This document shows positions 11,808-24,500 of a stretch of 64,000 nt of DNA, piece after piece. Positions within the stretch are counted from its first letter, which is position 1; each line of letters starts with the position of its first letter. The stretch spans positions 1 to 64,000 of the forward strand of contig JAYMSP010000103.1 of assembly GCA_036897095.1 (NCBI GenBank), in the 5' to 3' direction. The position numbers were made by a program, and so were the translations under genes. The notes under the pieces were generated by a model. That model was not told where the DNA came from. It made no database searches and was given only the letters and a program-made list of their open reading frames with translations. Source of the stretch: Plantago elongata (Eukaryota; Streptophyta; Magnoliopsida; Lamiales; Plantaginaceae).

Positions 11808-13180
11808 GGAACCACCCATACTATATAGTATGTTAAAAGGCAAATGAGAAAGAAAAAACAGAAAAAGACATTGACCCAACTAACCCTTGATGAAACAAGT
11901 ATAACTGAATCACGGGGTAATGACCTCTTCTTTGGAAAAGTTGATGTAAGGACAAAACTAGTCCATAAGGAAGTTGAAGCTTCATTTGGCTCCGGATCGA
12001 TATTAAACGAGCTGATTCTCGAATTTCTCAAGCTCGAATCGATTTGTTATTGACAAAATGAGTTTTACTTGGCTCGATAACAAAATCAACACAAAGTTAG
12101 GCTCGAACTCGTATTGAACACTTTATTAGACAAATCGAGTCTTAAAGAATCGTGTTGATCCGAACCTTCAATAAGATTTGACTAATGTAACATTAAGAAT
12201 ATCCGTAAAATAGAGATGTGTGGAAATGTGCACACAAGCACAAAAAGTCTGGGATGAGGGGCCAAGCCAAATGCAACGACGAACACAAAATTGGTGAGGA
12301 TAAAACATAGAAACAAAAATGGCGTAAAAACAATACAAGGATTGGATTGATTTTGATTCTCGTCTGAAAGAGACATTTGCATTACAATCTTGTGTTCATC
12401 TGTCCACCACTACACAAGGTAAAACAGGCCCCATCTTCTTTCTCTTCTCTTCTCTTGTGACGTTGAACTTATCTCACTCCCTTATCACATCGATCTCTAA
12501 CGCATTACTCTTCTACCATTGAGCATGCTAGCATGATTTTATTCTACGTCTCACTCCATATGCGGACTCTCATTTCATTTCCACCAAGACTATAGTATAT
12601 CATTACCGAAGTCACCTCATATAAAGTTTGATTTATAAACGAGTAAGAATATTATAATGATCATATATATTTTCTTTTTTATTTAAATTTAGAGAGTTAC
12701 GGACCATTTGAGACCAAATTGACTAGGATGGTTAGACTTATCACAAATATGTAAAGTAAAAGAGATGTGATTAAAAAAATAAATAGGAACAATTACACTC
12801 AAATTCTATCCTAAACCATCCCTAATAATATCCTAAGCAGTCCCTTATAATTGAAATTCGGTGGTGATCATGCAGTAACAGATGAGTTAAAATTGCTAGT
12901 AAAATAACACTTTAGCCCCCCTTATGTGAATTGTGAGTCAAACAAAAACTTTAAAAAAAACTCAAAACTTCATTAAACATACTATTAGTTAGAAGTATAT
13001 GACATTATGACTACTTCAATGGGGCTTGGTATGATTTTGACATTTTGTTAGTTCAGATCTGTTACACTGACATGAAAGATTGACAAAATGCAGACAAGGA
13101 GTTTGAAAATTTGTTAAATATATCAAATTTGCAAAGCCTACAAACGTTGTTTCCTGTACAGCCTCCTTCTAAATGTACAT
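11808..13180. other. Intergenic stretch, partly CTCGA-rich
   Basis: The segment 11985-12165 is rich in CTCGAATCGA/GAGCTC words like those of the hAT-like elements in this window, but no ends could be found. The rest shows no gene. The last few hundred bases may belong to the 3' UTR of the DUF789 gene. Confidence 0.35.
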
Positions 13181-13505
13181 ATAGATAAGAAGCACAACCA
13201 TAGAAGAACTAGTTCACAGTTAACTCTCTTTCTGAATCATCAGTCCTCGCCTAATAAAGACATACCGACTCCGGGAAAAACTCAAAAACGACAACCCGCG
13301 CTTAGTTTCCAGCATCCAGCTGCATAACAATATACATAGTAAAGAGAACACGCGTTAAACCACATTCTACGACCCTAAAGGCCACTATTAGTCATATTTT
13401 TTGTTGCCAAACTGGACCACAGTACCACGCGACCAGGAAAAAAGGAATTAGTAATCACACCATCTCATCTCATGGAGTTAGAACTTATGGTGTAGTGTGA
13501 TTGTT

Positions 13506-15538
13506 TCAGCCATGTCGGACTCCCATGAAGTAGTTAAAATCATGATGCTGGACCCGAAGTTGCTTCAGCCATGAATCCGCAACACTCAAGAGTGACACGA
13601 GCCTCTCTCTGTCCCGGCCACTCTTGTCTGAAACCCACACGTCTCCTTGCATTTTATAGGTGGCCAAGCCAAATGGAGGGAGTGAGATGCTTTCCCCTTT
13701 CTTTTTTTTCATCTCGAGGCTCTCAGCATCATCTTCAATTTCCATATCTATGAATTATCACAAATGGTCAAATACAATAAATCAAACTAGAAGTTCTAAT
13801 TCATAACGTTAACATAACACATATTTTACCTTGGAAAGAAGAAGAAAGGGTGTGGTATGTGAGAAAGCATGTTTGCAAATCTTTTATGGTACGTCCGGTG
13901 GGAATGTGATAAATTGGGTACCTAGGAATTCAAGTAGATGGATTATCTACATATTACTTGAACTCCTCACCAACAGCACACCAACGCGAATGTAGGTAAA
14001 ATTATTAGTTAAAAATGAAATCCATCTTCATAAGCAAGGAAGGAAAGAGAGACTAACCAGGCAACTGCCATCCAACTAGCAGGTGAAAGGTCTACGCTCC
14101 TCAGTGACATTAGTCCAGGGTACCTTTGAGCTAAACTAGTAATCTGAAAACACATAAATTATATTACATCAATGTAAGATTCGGCACTTGTCATATATGC
14201 TCCTGTTTTGAAAAGAAATGCCAACAAATAAAAGCAAGAATATGTTCTATATTAAGACACTGGGAATATTTCCCATCACGGAAATAGTAGGTATTGGGCG
14301 AACCAATATGGTGAAATGGAATAAAGATGGACAAGACCAATATTCTGAAAAGAAGAAACGGCAACGAAAGGAGCATGTTGATTCATGTCGAAAATTGAAA
14401 GGTTCTACGAATTCTTTATTTGGACGGATAGATTAAAAGATAGTAACCGACTCAATCGTATCCATAACAACTTGCTTTCCTTTCAATTATTCTCCAATAA
14501 TATGCTATCAATACGAAAAACATACAACACGAGAAACCACAATTACCTTGTCTGTGAGAGGAACTCTTCCGTAAGGAGAGGATCTCTCGAAATACTGGAA
14601 ATAAAGATTACCCAATCTTTTATTCTGCTGCCACAAGCTATCTTGCTCAGATAGTCCTTCCTCGGAAGAACAACCATCCCACCTCGATAGCTTTTCACTC
14701 TCGCTCTCATCACTGTACGAATCGCTAAACGAATCCCTTGTCTCGCTTACAGAGTCAGTCTCTTCCCTATCCCTAAACATATATAGGATCAATAACAAAC
14801 AAACGTACAAAGAAACACACAAACAAACATGATCTCAAATTCAGAGCTGATGACAATGGTAGCAACTAGCAACACATGAACCAAATGTAACAAAAAGTAA
14901 TAAAGCAATTCCAATAAAAGAATGAATAAAGAATCAACAAAAAGTCTAGAATGGATTTGTCCTAGACCAATTGAATTAGTATTAGATTAAAACTAACCAA
15001 CCTCATTATTATTGTACTGAACAAAAGCATCTGGTCAAGGATCAGCTTACATTTACAGCCCCCATGACTTGACTTGGTTAAAACTTAAAAACACAAATAA
15101 TTGATCAAAGGAAGAAATGCAAATAACATTGATTACCTTAAAAAGCTTTCAGATGAATTACTGGTGAAAATCTGGATAGCAGAGAGATAAGGCACAAAAT
15201 ACTGGACTACATCTTGGCCATCATCAGAAACAATTGGAACTCCAGTCCCATAAGCACTCCATTCATCGAAGGTATTCCAAAGATCACCTAGAGTAAAGTA
15301 GTCAACTTTTTCCCGTTCCCACGGATGCCATAGCCTATTAAGCTTCTTCATCTCACTCTGCAACGAAAAGATCATGAATCAACAACCAAACAACACCAAA
15401 ATTGAATCTTTTTCCATAATTTCAACAAACATTGAGTTTCTGGAACCAGAATTGAGAAAAAAATGCAACCTTGGAGAGAAATTGAGATGGGACGACGGGT
15501 GTTGTGCAATCCAAGAAGCAGTCAAGGTTTGTTTGCAT
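13506..15538 (-). CDS. DUF789 family protein, 6 coding exons
   Basis: Minus-strand exons are 15538-15470, 15357-15137, 14772-14547, 14143-14058, 13921-13830 and 13747-13506. All junctions are GT-AG and in phase, giving 311 residues. The start [20 protein letters not shown] and the block [20 protein letters not shown] are classic DUF789 N-terminal features. An acidic, Ser-rich linker follows ([17 protein letters not shown]), then [36 protein letters not shown] and the C-terminal [16 protein letters not shown]. The biochemical function of DUF789 is unknown. The length is near the family norm. It lies convergent to the ELMO gene. From memory it corresponds to Arabidopsis At1g03610. Confidence 0.92.
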
Positions 15539-15584
15539 TGAAACCTTGTCAAACATCAACATAATTATAATAATTTTCTAGGAA

Positions 15585-15617
15585 AGAAGAAGAAGAAGAA
15601 GAAGAAGAAGAAGAAGA
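15585..15617. repeat. AAG trinucleotide microsatellite
   Basis: About 11 AAG units lie 47-79 bases upstream of the DUF789 start codon. On the transcript strand this is a CTT tract, a common feature of plant 5' UTRs. Confidence 0.85.
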
Positions 15618-17513
15618 GACAGAGAGAGAAAGGAAAAGATGAAGAAAAAGAGATTGATACAATTCTCTCTCCTGACTCTTTTTGACAAAAAAGCAAAGAA
15701 AAACAGAGAAACGAGAGAGGATGGAAGAAAAACAGAGGCAATGGCAAGTAGATTTTATTGAGGAAGAGAGAAATCAACGGGATTGATTTTTTTTCTCTTG
15801 TTTCAATTGAATGGAGATAAATAAAAATAGAAGGAAAATATAATAATAATAATAATTCAATAAGATTACTATACTTTGACGCTTGGACAATCAAGTAAGC
15901 ACAATCCACAAGTCTTTGTCAACTCTAATCTATAGCCATTTAGTAATCTTTTCCTTTTTCCAAAATGGAAACTTTCCCCATAATTCCTAATTTCACTGAA
16001 TTTATTTCCCCTCACCAGAAAACCAGGATTCAACTCCAACCGAGATTTTCTCAGCAAAAGCTCCCCCCTCAACTCTAAATCACAAACCCACCAAGAACTT
16101 GTTTTTCAGAATGAAACCCACCAAGAATCAAGCACCTTCTCTCACAGAAAAGGGTTAAAAATCCAATCTTTCTTCACATGCATCAACAAATTCTGTAAAG
16201 AAGAGGAGAAAAGGAGAAATGGGTATTGTTTGTTTGTTTGTTTGTTTGTTTTGAGATGATGAGCAGAGTTTTATATCCAATTGTGAACTGAAGACCACAT
16301 GGGTTTGTGAACTTTGTGATAAAAGGGAATCGACTTTCTTTTCTTGAAAAAGCAAAGATGATGTATGAAGTTGTGTGTTGAATCAGAATATTTGGTTATT
16401 CACTGGGAAAAATGGTTGCAGTTTGGTGCTTAAAATGTGTCTGTGAGAGAGAAGGGGAATTTCAGAGTCTGCATTTATGGGAGATATATATCTGTCGATT
16501 GAATTTTGATCCACTTATAAATAAATGCATGTTAGTATTATTTAATTCTTCAATTTATTGCTTATGCTTTCTAGTTCTATTTATCGTTTCTTTAACTTCA
16601 TGGAATAAATAGTATGATGGGGTGAGTTGATATTATTACAATATAATGCATTTTCACGTTTCTAAGATAGCAAAAACCGTGCATATATTCGCTAATTAAC
16701 GTGTTAATGAAGATAAAACTACCACCTACGTTATCTTGTGTTTACTACTGGAATAAAGAGTCACCATGTAAAAATATTCCAACACTGAAAAAGAAATTAA
16801 TGAAAATACTGTAAAGAGGTTTAGAATGTAATTTAAATTAAAAAAATAAATCAATTCAGTTTTCTCAATTCAAATTCCAATCTAAACAGTCACTAATTTT
16901 TATGAGGTCATATTTGCATAATAACTAGTAGCAAATTGTTTTAGCAAATGAATTGTAACGTTCGGTAGGGTGGAAATTATAGTCAGCGAGTGAGATCACA
17001 CCAACTATTATGTTAAAGGTGAGAAACGTCTATATTTACATAAAAGTCAAAAATAATTATATAAAACTAGAATAAAACGAGGCAAAATATAAATTAGATG
17101 GTAACGCCAAAATTAGTCAAGCTCTTATAGTAAGATATAGATAATATTGAAAATGAGAGGGAAAATAGTGAAAATAATTTACAAAAATAGAAGAAATTAA
17201 AATTAAATACAAAATGAAATTAACAAGGTAAAAAGTAAAATTTATGTATTCAAAAATGAAGAAGCCCTATTTAAAGTTTATCCAAAAAAATCAAATTAGA
17301 GAAATGTTAAATGATAATTGGCCAAAGATAATGTGGTGACTACGAGAATCGAACTCAGGCACAGGTATTGATGGACACAAAATTTTACCACTTCAAATTA
17401 AATATAATCAGATACATGTTAAGGTGAATGCCCCAGCCCTCGAGTATGACAAAAACTAACTAAATCCACTAGATTAGGATCTTCAAGCAAAGGTAGTCTT
17501 CAACTTCGAGATC
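15618..17513. other. Upstream region of the DUF789 gene and intergenic DNA
   Basis: The first part is CT-rich on the minus strand and probably holds the 5' UTR and promoter. A TTTG tetranucleotide run lies at about 16227-16251. Near 17340-17365 the minus strand carries GAGTTCGATTCTC, which resembles a pol III box B, but no convincing box A or target duplication was found. Nothing else supportable. Confidence 0.4.
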
Positions 17514-17518
17514 AATCA

Positions 17519-20378
17519 TGTAGCGGCCCGGTTCTGGTTCAGACGTCAAGGTTGTGCCGAAGATTCCAAATACATATATATTAAAATATCACAACATTAT
17601 CCGTTACAAACCCAAATGTATTGGATAAGTCAAAACAGAAAAACACACTTTTACACTAATATTTTAGCAGCGGAGACAAGTCAAGTCCATTTGTCTGTTC
17701 TACCCAGTCCTTTCAGTGTGCTCAAACTCTGGGAAAGCAAAGTTATCTAAACAAAGAGAGCGTCAGTCACTAAGACTCAGTGAGGATAATCAAGCATGCA
17801 TGAAATGCGTATGAATGCAACAATACAGCAAACCAACACAACACGCTGATCAGGCACTTTCGCAAGTAGGGAAACCAGTATCAGGCACTTTAGGGTCGTA
17901 ACCCAAACCATTTACATGCAACACTTCAGGATCAGAGATCCAAACTGTTTACAGGGCAACACTTCAGGATCAGAGATCCAAACCGTTTGCACGGCAACAC
18001 TTCAGGATCAGAGATCCAAACCGTTTGCACGGCAACACTTCACGATACGGATCCCAGTTTTAAGAAAACAGTGTGTGGTTGCTCTTTAAAACAGTTTTCG
18101 TGTAATGCAGTTCATGAGGATCAAGGAGGCAGGAATATATTCAGAGTACACTATAACTCAAGTACACTATCACTTCGGAATAGTAAAAAATTTCGGAGTA
18201 CACTATCACTTAGTAACTGGAACAATAGAGAGTCACGTCAATACAGGTAGGTATTCTTAGATACAGGTCATCTACAGTGTACATTTAGGAATCAAAATCG
18301 GAAAACCGGATCAGTAGACAGGACTCGGTGTACAGTATTAATCAGCAATTGGGGTAATAAATGTTATGCCAATACAGGTAAAGGATTCCTAATTACAGGT
18401 CATCTATAGTTTATACAGTTAGAAATCTAAATCGGTAAACGAGTCGGAGTCGGTCGGTTGTCGTCGAGTAGTCGCAGTCGGGGTTAGACAGTCAGGCAGG
18501 CAGGCATATAGACAGGAGCAGATACATGAAATGAAAATGCGAGGAATGAATAGTAGCAAACTTTCCCAGGGCCGGATGTCGAAAGCTCGTAATCACTCAC
18601 CGTATATATCTGGCACGTCAGGAGACTCCGAAATTCCTGATAACAGATAAACAATACTACTCAATTCCCGACCTAAATAACTAAAAAGACTCCCGACAAT
18701 TTCCCCATATTTTATGACGACGTCTAAGTAAATTATTTTATCTTATGATGTACGAATTAATTTAGTATCCGAGTTTCACAATTATTATGACACTTTAAGT
18801 AATTAAATATTCGACGTTTAAACTAACCGACACTATTTAGCAAACTCGACTTTTAAACCTTAAACAATTCCTAAATTATTATTATTTTTAAAAGTGTCAA
18901 GGTAACATTTTATTTTATTTTCCAAAAAATTATATCCGCTATATTATCCCTGACAGACGGCAAGTCTGTCTCAATAACCTTATACCCGGTATAAGACTCC
19001 TAACAAATAAATTCATACCACAGACAACAAGTCTGTCCCAGTATAATTCCAACCTCTAACAGTAGCTAACCAATATCTGTTTTAACCGGGCAATACCATC
19101 AACAATAATATTATACTCCAATTCTCTAGTCAACGGTAAGTCGACGTCTACACTCAACCCAACAGTATACAAGCTAATTCAATTTAACAACAGTTTGCAG
19201 CCTGCGGCAATTATTCTACAATCGACGGCCAGTCGACACTATATTCAACTACATCATTTAATATCACCGGCTATTAAACAGTCTAACATTACAATTTAAA
19301 TTCCCGATCTACGACAATGACGATTACTAATGATAATAGCAATAATAACCGATAACTATTGATAATTAGCGCGAATAAACGAGGGTAACATGACACTAAC
19401 CGAGCGAGCGCCTGGCAGCGTAACGGCAGTCGAGGCGAGGTTGACGGAGCGACACGGCTGCGAGGAATTGTTAATTAATTTCTCGTTCGCTATTCGAATA
19501 TAATCGAAATTCGATTGAGATACTTACCGGAATAATCGGTCGAGTAAACGACTCAATTCCGGGCAATATATCCGGATGTGGTGATGCCGGTGGCGGGTGG
19601 CCGGAGCACGGCGGCGGGTGGTGGTAGGGAGAAGGAGAGAACGAGAAAAGAATAGGAGGTGTGGAGTGGACAATGGCGGACTACCGGTATTTATAGCCGC
19701 GGGTAGGCGGTTGGGAGGCGGCGGAGGTCCGGTGGCGTGGCACGTAGCCGGTGACTCCTCCCTCGCCGCCTCTTCTCCTCTCGCCGTGTGTGCTGAGCCG
19801 CTTTCTTGACATTGAACGCGTGTGTCCGGTCACGCTTGTAGAGGGGCCCATGGCGGCGCGAATTGGGCGAATTGGCACGGTCGGGCGCGGTTTAGGGACG
19901 GCTTGGCACGGTCGATTTCGACCTTGGGCACTGGAGAAGACGATTGAAAGAAGGAGCAGGCTGCTAACTTAATTTGGGGAAGGAGACAATGAAAAGACCA
20001 TAATGCCCCTTGCTTAAAAGAAAGGAGAAGAGGGAGCCAAGGGTAGTGTGGTACTTTTGCTATTATATTCAACTGGTTCATTATGGCTTCTAAACGACTC
20101 GCAAATAAAATCCGGAAAAATGTAAAATTGATTCCCGGACACTTTTCGAGTCGAACTCGAGCCATAGGAAAATTAAAATAAATAGTTTTTATTTTATTAT
20201 TTTATTATTATTATTTTATTAATAAACTACTAAATTTCACTTTAACGTCGAATCCGCTTGGCGTTAAAATCCTAAATTCGACCCAATCTACTTACATAAT
20301 ATTTTTACTCGTGAAAAATAATTAAATTAATATTAAATTAATTTTTCGGATACACGAGGAAGTTTTGCGGACCTTACA
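17519..20378. mobile_element. Solo LTR, 2.86 kb, probably Ty3/gypsy (Tekay/Del-like)
   Basis: The sequence starts TGTAGCGGCCCGG and ends GGACCTTACA. It is bounded on both sides by the 5-bp repeat AATCA (17514-17518 and 20379-20383), as expected for an LTR left behind when an element recombined out. No second copy and no internal domain lie beside it. The TGTA-CGGCCCG start and unusually long LTR are typical of Tekay/Del chromoviruses; that clade call is an inference from the ends alone. The duplication is still perfect, so the insertion is not ancient, but an age cannot be given from a solo LTR. Small open frames in its GC-rich part (19400-20000) are treated as chance. Confidence 0.8.
17919..18060. 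repeat. 38-bp tandem repeat inside the solo LTR
   Basis: Units begin at 17919, 17957, 17995 and 18033, each starting CAACACTTCAGGATCAGAG. The middle two are nearly identical and the last is partial. Confidence 0.9.
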
Positions 20379-20390
20379 AATCACCTAAGA

Positions 20391-21103
20391 TGTAACACTA
20401 CACAAATGACTAGAGTAGGGGGGTTAGTACCTTTAGATCCGGCTTACCTTGGATCAAGCCAGGTGTGAGACTTTACTCGAGAGTGATTATGAGTCAACTC
20501 TGTATAAATGAAGGTCTAAAGTTTATAGTCAAGTGTAAGATCAAGTGAGCTTGTTTATTTACCTTGAGAAATGTGCTCTATTTATAGAGATTATTTCCCA
20601 ATTAGAGGTAGACCTTTTGGATTGTGCCAAGTGTAGGACTAAGATCAAGTCAATAAGGCTTAATTAAGCCCATGATCATAGTATTTTCATAAAGCATTTG
20701 GGCCTCAAGGCTAGATTAGTCATTTTGTAAGATCGTTGAGGACATCTCGTCCTCTCGCCTGAGAATACATTCGAGGGTAATGTTCCGGATCTAGACGTTC
20801 GGAACTGATTGTGCCCTCCTCTACTGATGTGCTATGATCTGCCACACTTGGTTCTGTTTAGGTTCAGATGTAGACTCATATGTGGTTATTGTCCGGACCT
20901 ACCTCCTCTTGGATGTAGCATTTTGGTCTGGATATTCCTATCACAGTATTCTTGTATGTTTTGGCCTGTCTTGACCTCGGATGGCCTTTAGCTCGAGATT
21001 CAATGCTCGGATCCTTGAGGCCTTATCCTTGTAATACCATGATGTCTTATGATCCATTCGTGAGACACCCAAATAACGGGTTGGACATATTCTCGTATCA
21101 ACA
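20391..21103 (-). repeat. Putative 3' LTR of the Tat-lineage fossil
   Basis: On the minus strand it begins TGTTGATACGAGAATATG, right after a purine-rich tract (CTACGGGGGCATA, about 21104-21117) that fits a polypurine tract. It ends in GTGTTACA. Its 713-bp length is inferred from these two signals because no second LTR is present for comparison. Confidence 0.6.
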
Positions 21104-21529
21104 TATGCCCCCGTAGTTTCCAAGCATCTTAGTAATATAGTTGGGAACTATAAGAGGAGAAGTCTTTCGTTCAATTCGTTCCATGAGAAAAATAGATCCA
21201 GGTCCAATGGTTCTTGAAGTTCATTTTGAGAAAATCTCTCTCCCCACCCCTTTTTTTAACTCTGAGAAAAGGAGTATTTGATTCTGAGAGACACTTCACA
21301 AAGGTCCGAACAGATTGACATCCGAGAGGATCTGTTTATTATCCAGATGTTGAGGCATCTGAATTGATCGCTTGAATAGTGTAGCCACGCCCAGTGCGGC
21401 GATTGAGCTGACTAATTGTGACTTTTCATTTCCTGAATTGTACTGTGATCGTTGGATCAAACATATCAACGGTGGATCTGAACAGTCAAATAGTAATAAA
21501 TGTTTGCGCTACCCAATTATCCTCCTATA

Positions 21530-24500
21530 AATAGGGGCAAGTCACTTTCATCTTTTACTATCACTCCCAGAAAATATCATCCATCCTAAGTGAAGAAATT
21601 AACCGAGGTAAGTTTCGCTATCGTGTTTGGCTTCGGATCTCTTGACCTCCAGATCCGAAATATCGTACGTTAATTTTTTCATGCAAGATGTCGAAGAATC
21701 TCTCCAGACCGTCGCGCTAGGCACATTACCAGAACGAGTATGATGCTCGCACCGCTGTCCCTATGCCTGTTCCAGCTCCGGATCCGAATCCGTTCGACTC
21801 CCCCATTTTCCCCAGCTATGAGGGATGGCGTGACATGATCAATTGTGACTGTGGGTCTAACACTCTCCTCTTTATCCGGGTGAGGGGACTTCGGCTAATC
21901 CAGTGATTCTGGATCTGGTCTTGCGCGATCTTATGTGCTTTGTGCGAGCCCTTTGGGAGCTGAAAGAGATTGGTCGAAAGGCCAATCTCATGCAGGCTCG
22001 GGCACGAAAGTAGAGCAAGAGAGAGGTCCGGAGGAAGGCACGAGCTCGGATGGCGGTTGTGGCAAGTCCGACTACTAGTGTGGAGATCGAGGAGTCGGGC
22101 ACGAATGATCCAACATGGTGAAAGGCGGGCTATGCCCCATTAAATATGTAATTTTTACATCTTTTGCTACTTCGGACAAATTTTCATTCGGCACCTATAA
22201 TTATTAATCTTATTTTGCTCCGTCTTCAACTTGGATAATCCTTCGAATGTATGTATTAACCTTGCATATATCAAATTTTGTATTCTCTTCGGATCTACTT
22301 GATGTCTTGTTTGTTCAAACAATTTCCTGTGCTTGCGTTGTAAAATGAAACGATCATCCGAAGCAATTAGAATTCCTGAGTTCACGTAGGACCCTAATAG
22401 AACAGCCGAGGTAACTGGGTGAAAAATATCCGAAGTAAACAAGTATGTTAGTGAACCAACAAATTCATCTGACTTCGAATAAACAGTTTGATATATCCGA
22501 ACTAATTTTCATCCGAAGGTATGTGGCATCCGGAGGATACCAAACGTCGTCAAGTGTATTAATGTCCGAATACGTCTTTTCAACTTTTCAAGTGATCACA
22601 ACCATTGGATCAAAAGTAAAGGGCGGTTAGATCGTGGGCATGATCTTCGAGGTAGTTGGATTTCCCAAATTATCCCCCTCTATATGTAGGGTTGCCGTCA
22701 GTGTCATTTGCAACGTTATTCTAGAGAGTGGATTTGTGCGCAATAGAGCATCCGAGGCAAATCAACTGAGACGCCCGAAGCAAAAGCTGCCTTCAATCCA
22801 ATCTCCGAGTTATATCAAGTAAGTATCCAAACTCTTCAGTCTTTTTACTTCAGAAAATGTGATTATTTTATCTCGTTCTTCATTGTTGTATGTGTGCTTT
22901 TCTCGTATTATTTTTATCGTTAGATCATATACTATCGTGCATTCGAAAATAGCTGAGAAATCTGAACACGAATAGTCGCGTAGGATATTCCGTAGAGAAC
23001 TAACTGCTCCCACTAACTTCGAACTAATAAATCCGAAACTATGGTTCGAAGGAAAAGACCTTGGACAAAATCTTCATGTATTGCTTGCCTAGGTCGTCTC
23101 GGGCCGTTTAGACTTATCACCTTCCTTCCTTAGGATGTCTGATAGTGATAGCCAGAATGTTCCCGAGGGTCGCAGTTACGGATCTGAGCCAGACTCGAGC
23201 CCGGATATGAATTCCTATTCCGTTACTTCGGAGGAGCGGGTTGACATAGAGGTCGGAGATGTTGCCGAAGAACAATATCAAGGATCCGTGCCGATAGAAA
23301 GAGACGGATACAGAGGTAAGTAGCCTTTCATTCCGCCTTGTCGTACCCGGCTCTAAGGATCCGGATCGTCAGGATCATTCAAGTTCTTCTAATTCTCAGG
23401 CCTTAACCACTCACCAGACTACCACCCGAGAGGTTGGGACTGCCTCCGGATCCAACGGTGGTGAACTTCCTCCTGAGGCCGATCTCTTATGCCGTAGTCT
23501 GGGTTATAATACTCGTATTCGTCCTTATCATATACCCTTTATCCCGGATCCCCAGGAACCTCTAGTCGAGATGGTAGAAGACACAGCCGATGAGGCTCCG
23601 GATGTTACTGACTCCGAAGTTGGCATTGAAGATTCAGTCTGAATGGTGACTCCCCTCCACGCTATCGAGATAGTAAATTTGGATGAGGAAGAGTCTCCGG
23701 CAGCTGAGGTACCTCCAGTTGTCGTTCCGAAGGGAGAGGAGAGGGAAAAGAAGAGGTTGAAACCGCTAAGGGTGCGGAGGATGGAGAAGAGGAAGAGGAC
23801 GATGATACCGTGGGAACGTCAAGTGGTAAGGCCTACGAGAACAAGTACCCGAGGAGCAGGGATGACGTTGTCCATCTGAACATTGATGGGGAGTTAAACA
23901 TGGATGAAACCCTTTCTACCCCGGTCAGCGAACTAACCGTCGAAAGGTTGAAGGAGATCCGAGCCCGCTATGAGATTCCTGAATCTTTGGAGTTAATCGT
24001 TCCGTATCCTCAACATGCTTTCTGAAATCCTCTAGAGGGAGTATAACAGTTTATGAGGTCTCGCTCCATTGCAGATGGAGGCTCCCTGTCGCTCCCCAAT
24101 TTCTCCGGATCTTGGTCTGAGTCTGCACCAAATTATTACGAACTCCTTGGACAACCTGATGTGCTTCGGAGTCTTGTGCAAGCATCTGGGGATTCACTTG
24201 AATACCACAATATTTCGGATGCTTTTTGAGATCAAGGCCAGTAAGTCCCATACCAAACTTTTATTCTATCTGGTTCGACTCGGATATGCCTTCTTCAAAG
24301 ATCCGATCTCTTCGTTGGGTTTGGAATGGTGGCGGAAGTACTTCTTTGTCCGTCCGACTCTAAAGGATGGTGAGCCCGAATCAAGTGGGGAAAAATGGGT
24401 GTTTCCGTGTGTTTTCTCCCGAGAGACTTTTCCCTTCAACCGTACTCCGGCACGGAACTTACCTTTGTGGATGCAAAGTCTCCGGAAAAAGAATCGGACC

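Noticed and set aside
17330-17400. SINE on the minus strand
   Set aside because: A box B-like GAGTTCGATTCTC is present, but there is no convincing box A, tail or target duplication.
17919-18060. CRISPR-like array
   Set aside because: The units are contiguous without unique spacers and lie in a plant LTR.
19597-20165. Overlapping open frames in the GC-rich part of the solo LTR
   Set aside because: Frames on both strands, Arg/Gly/Pro-rich, with no family features; typical for GC-rich LTR sequence.
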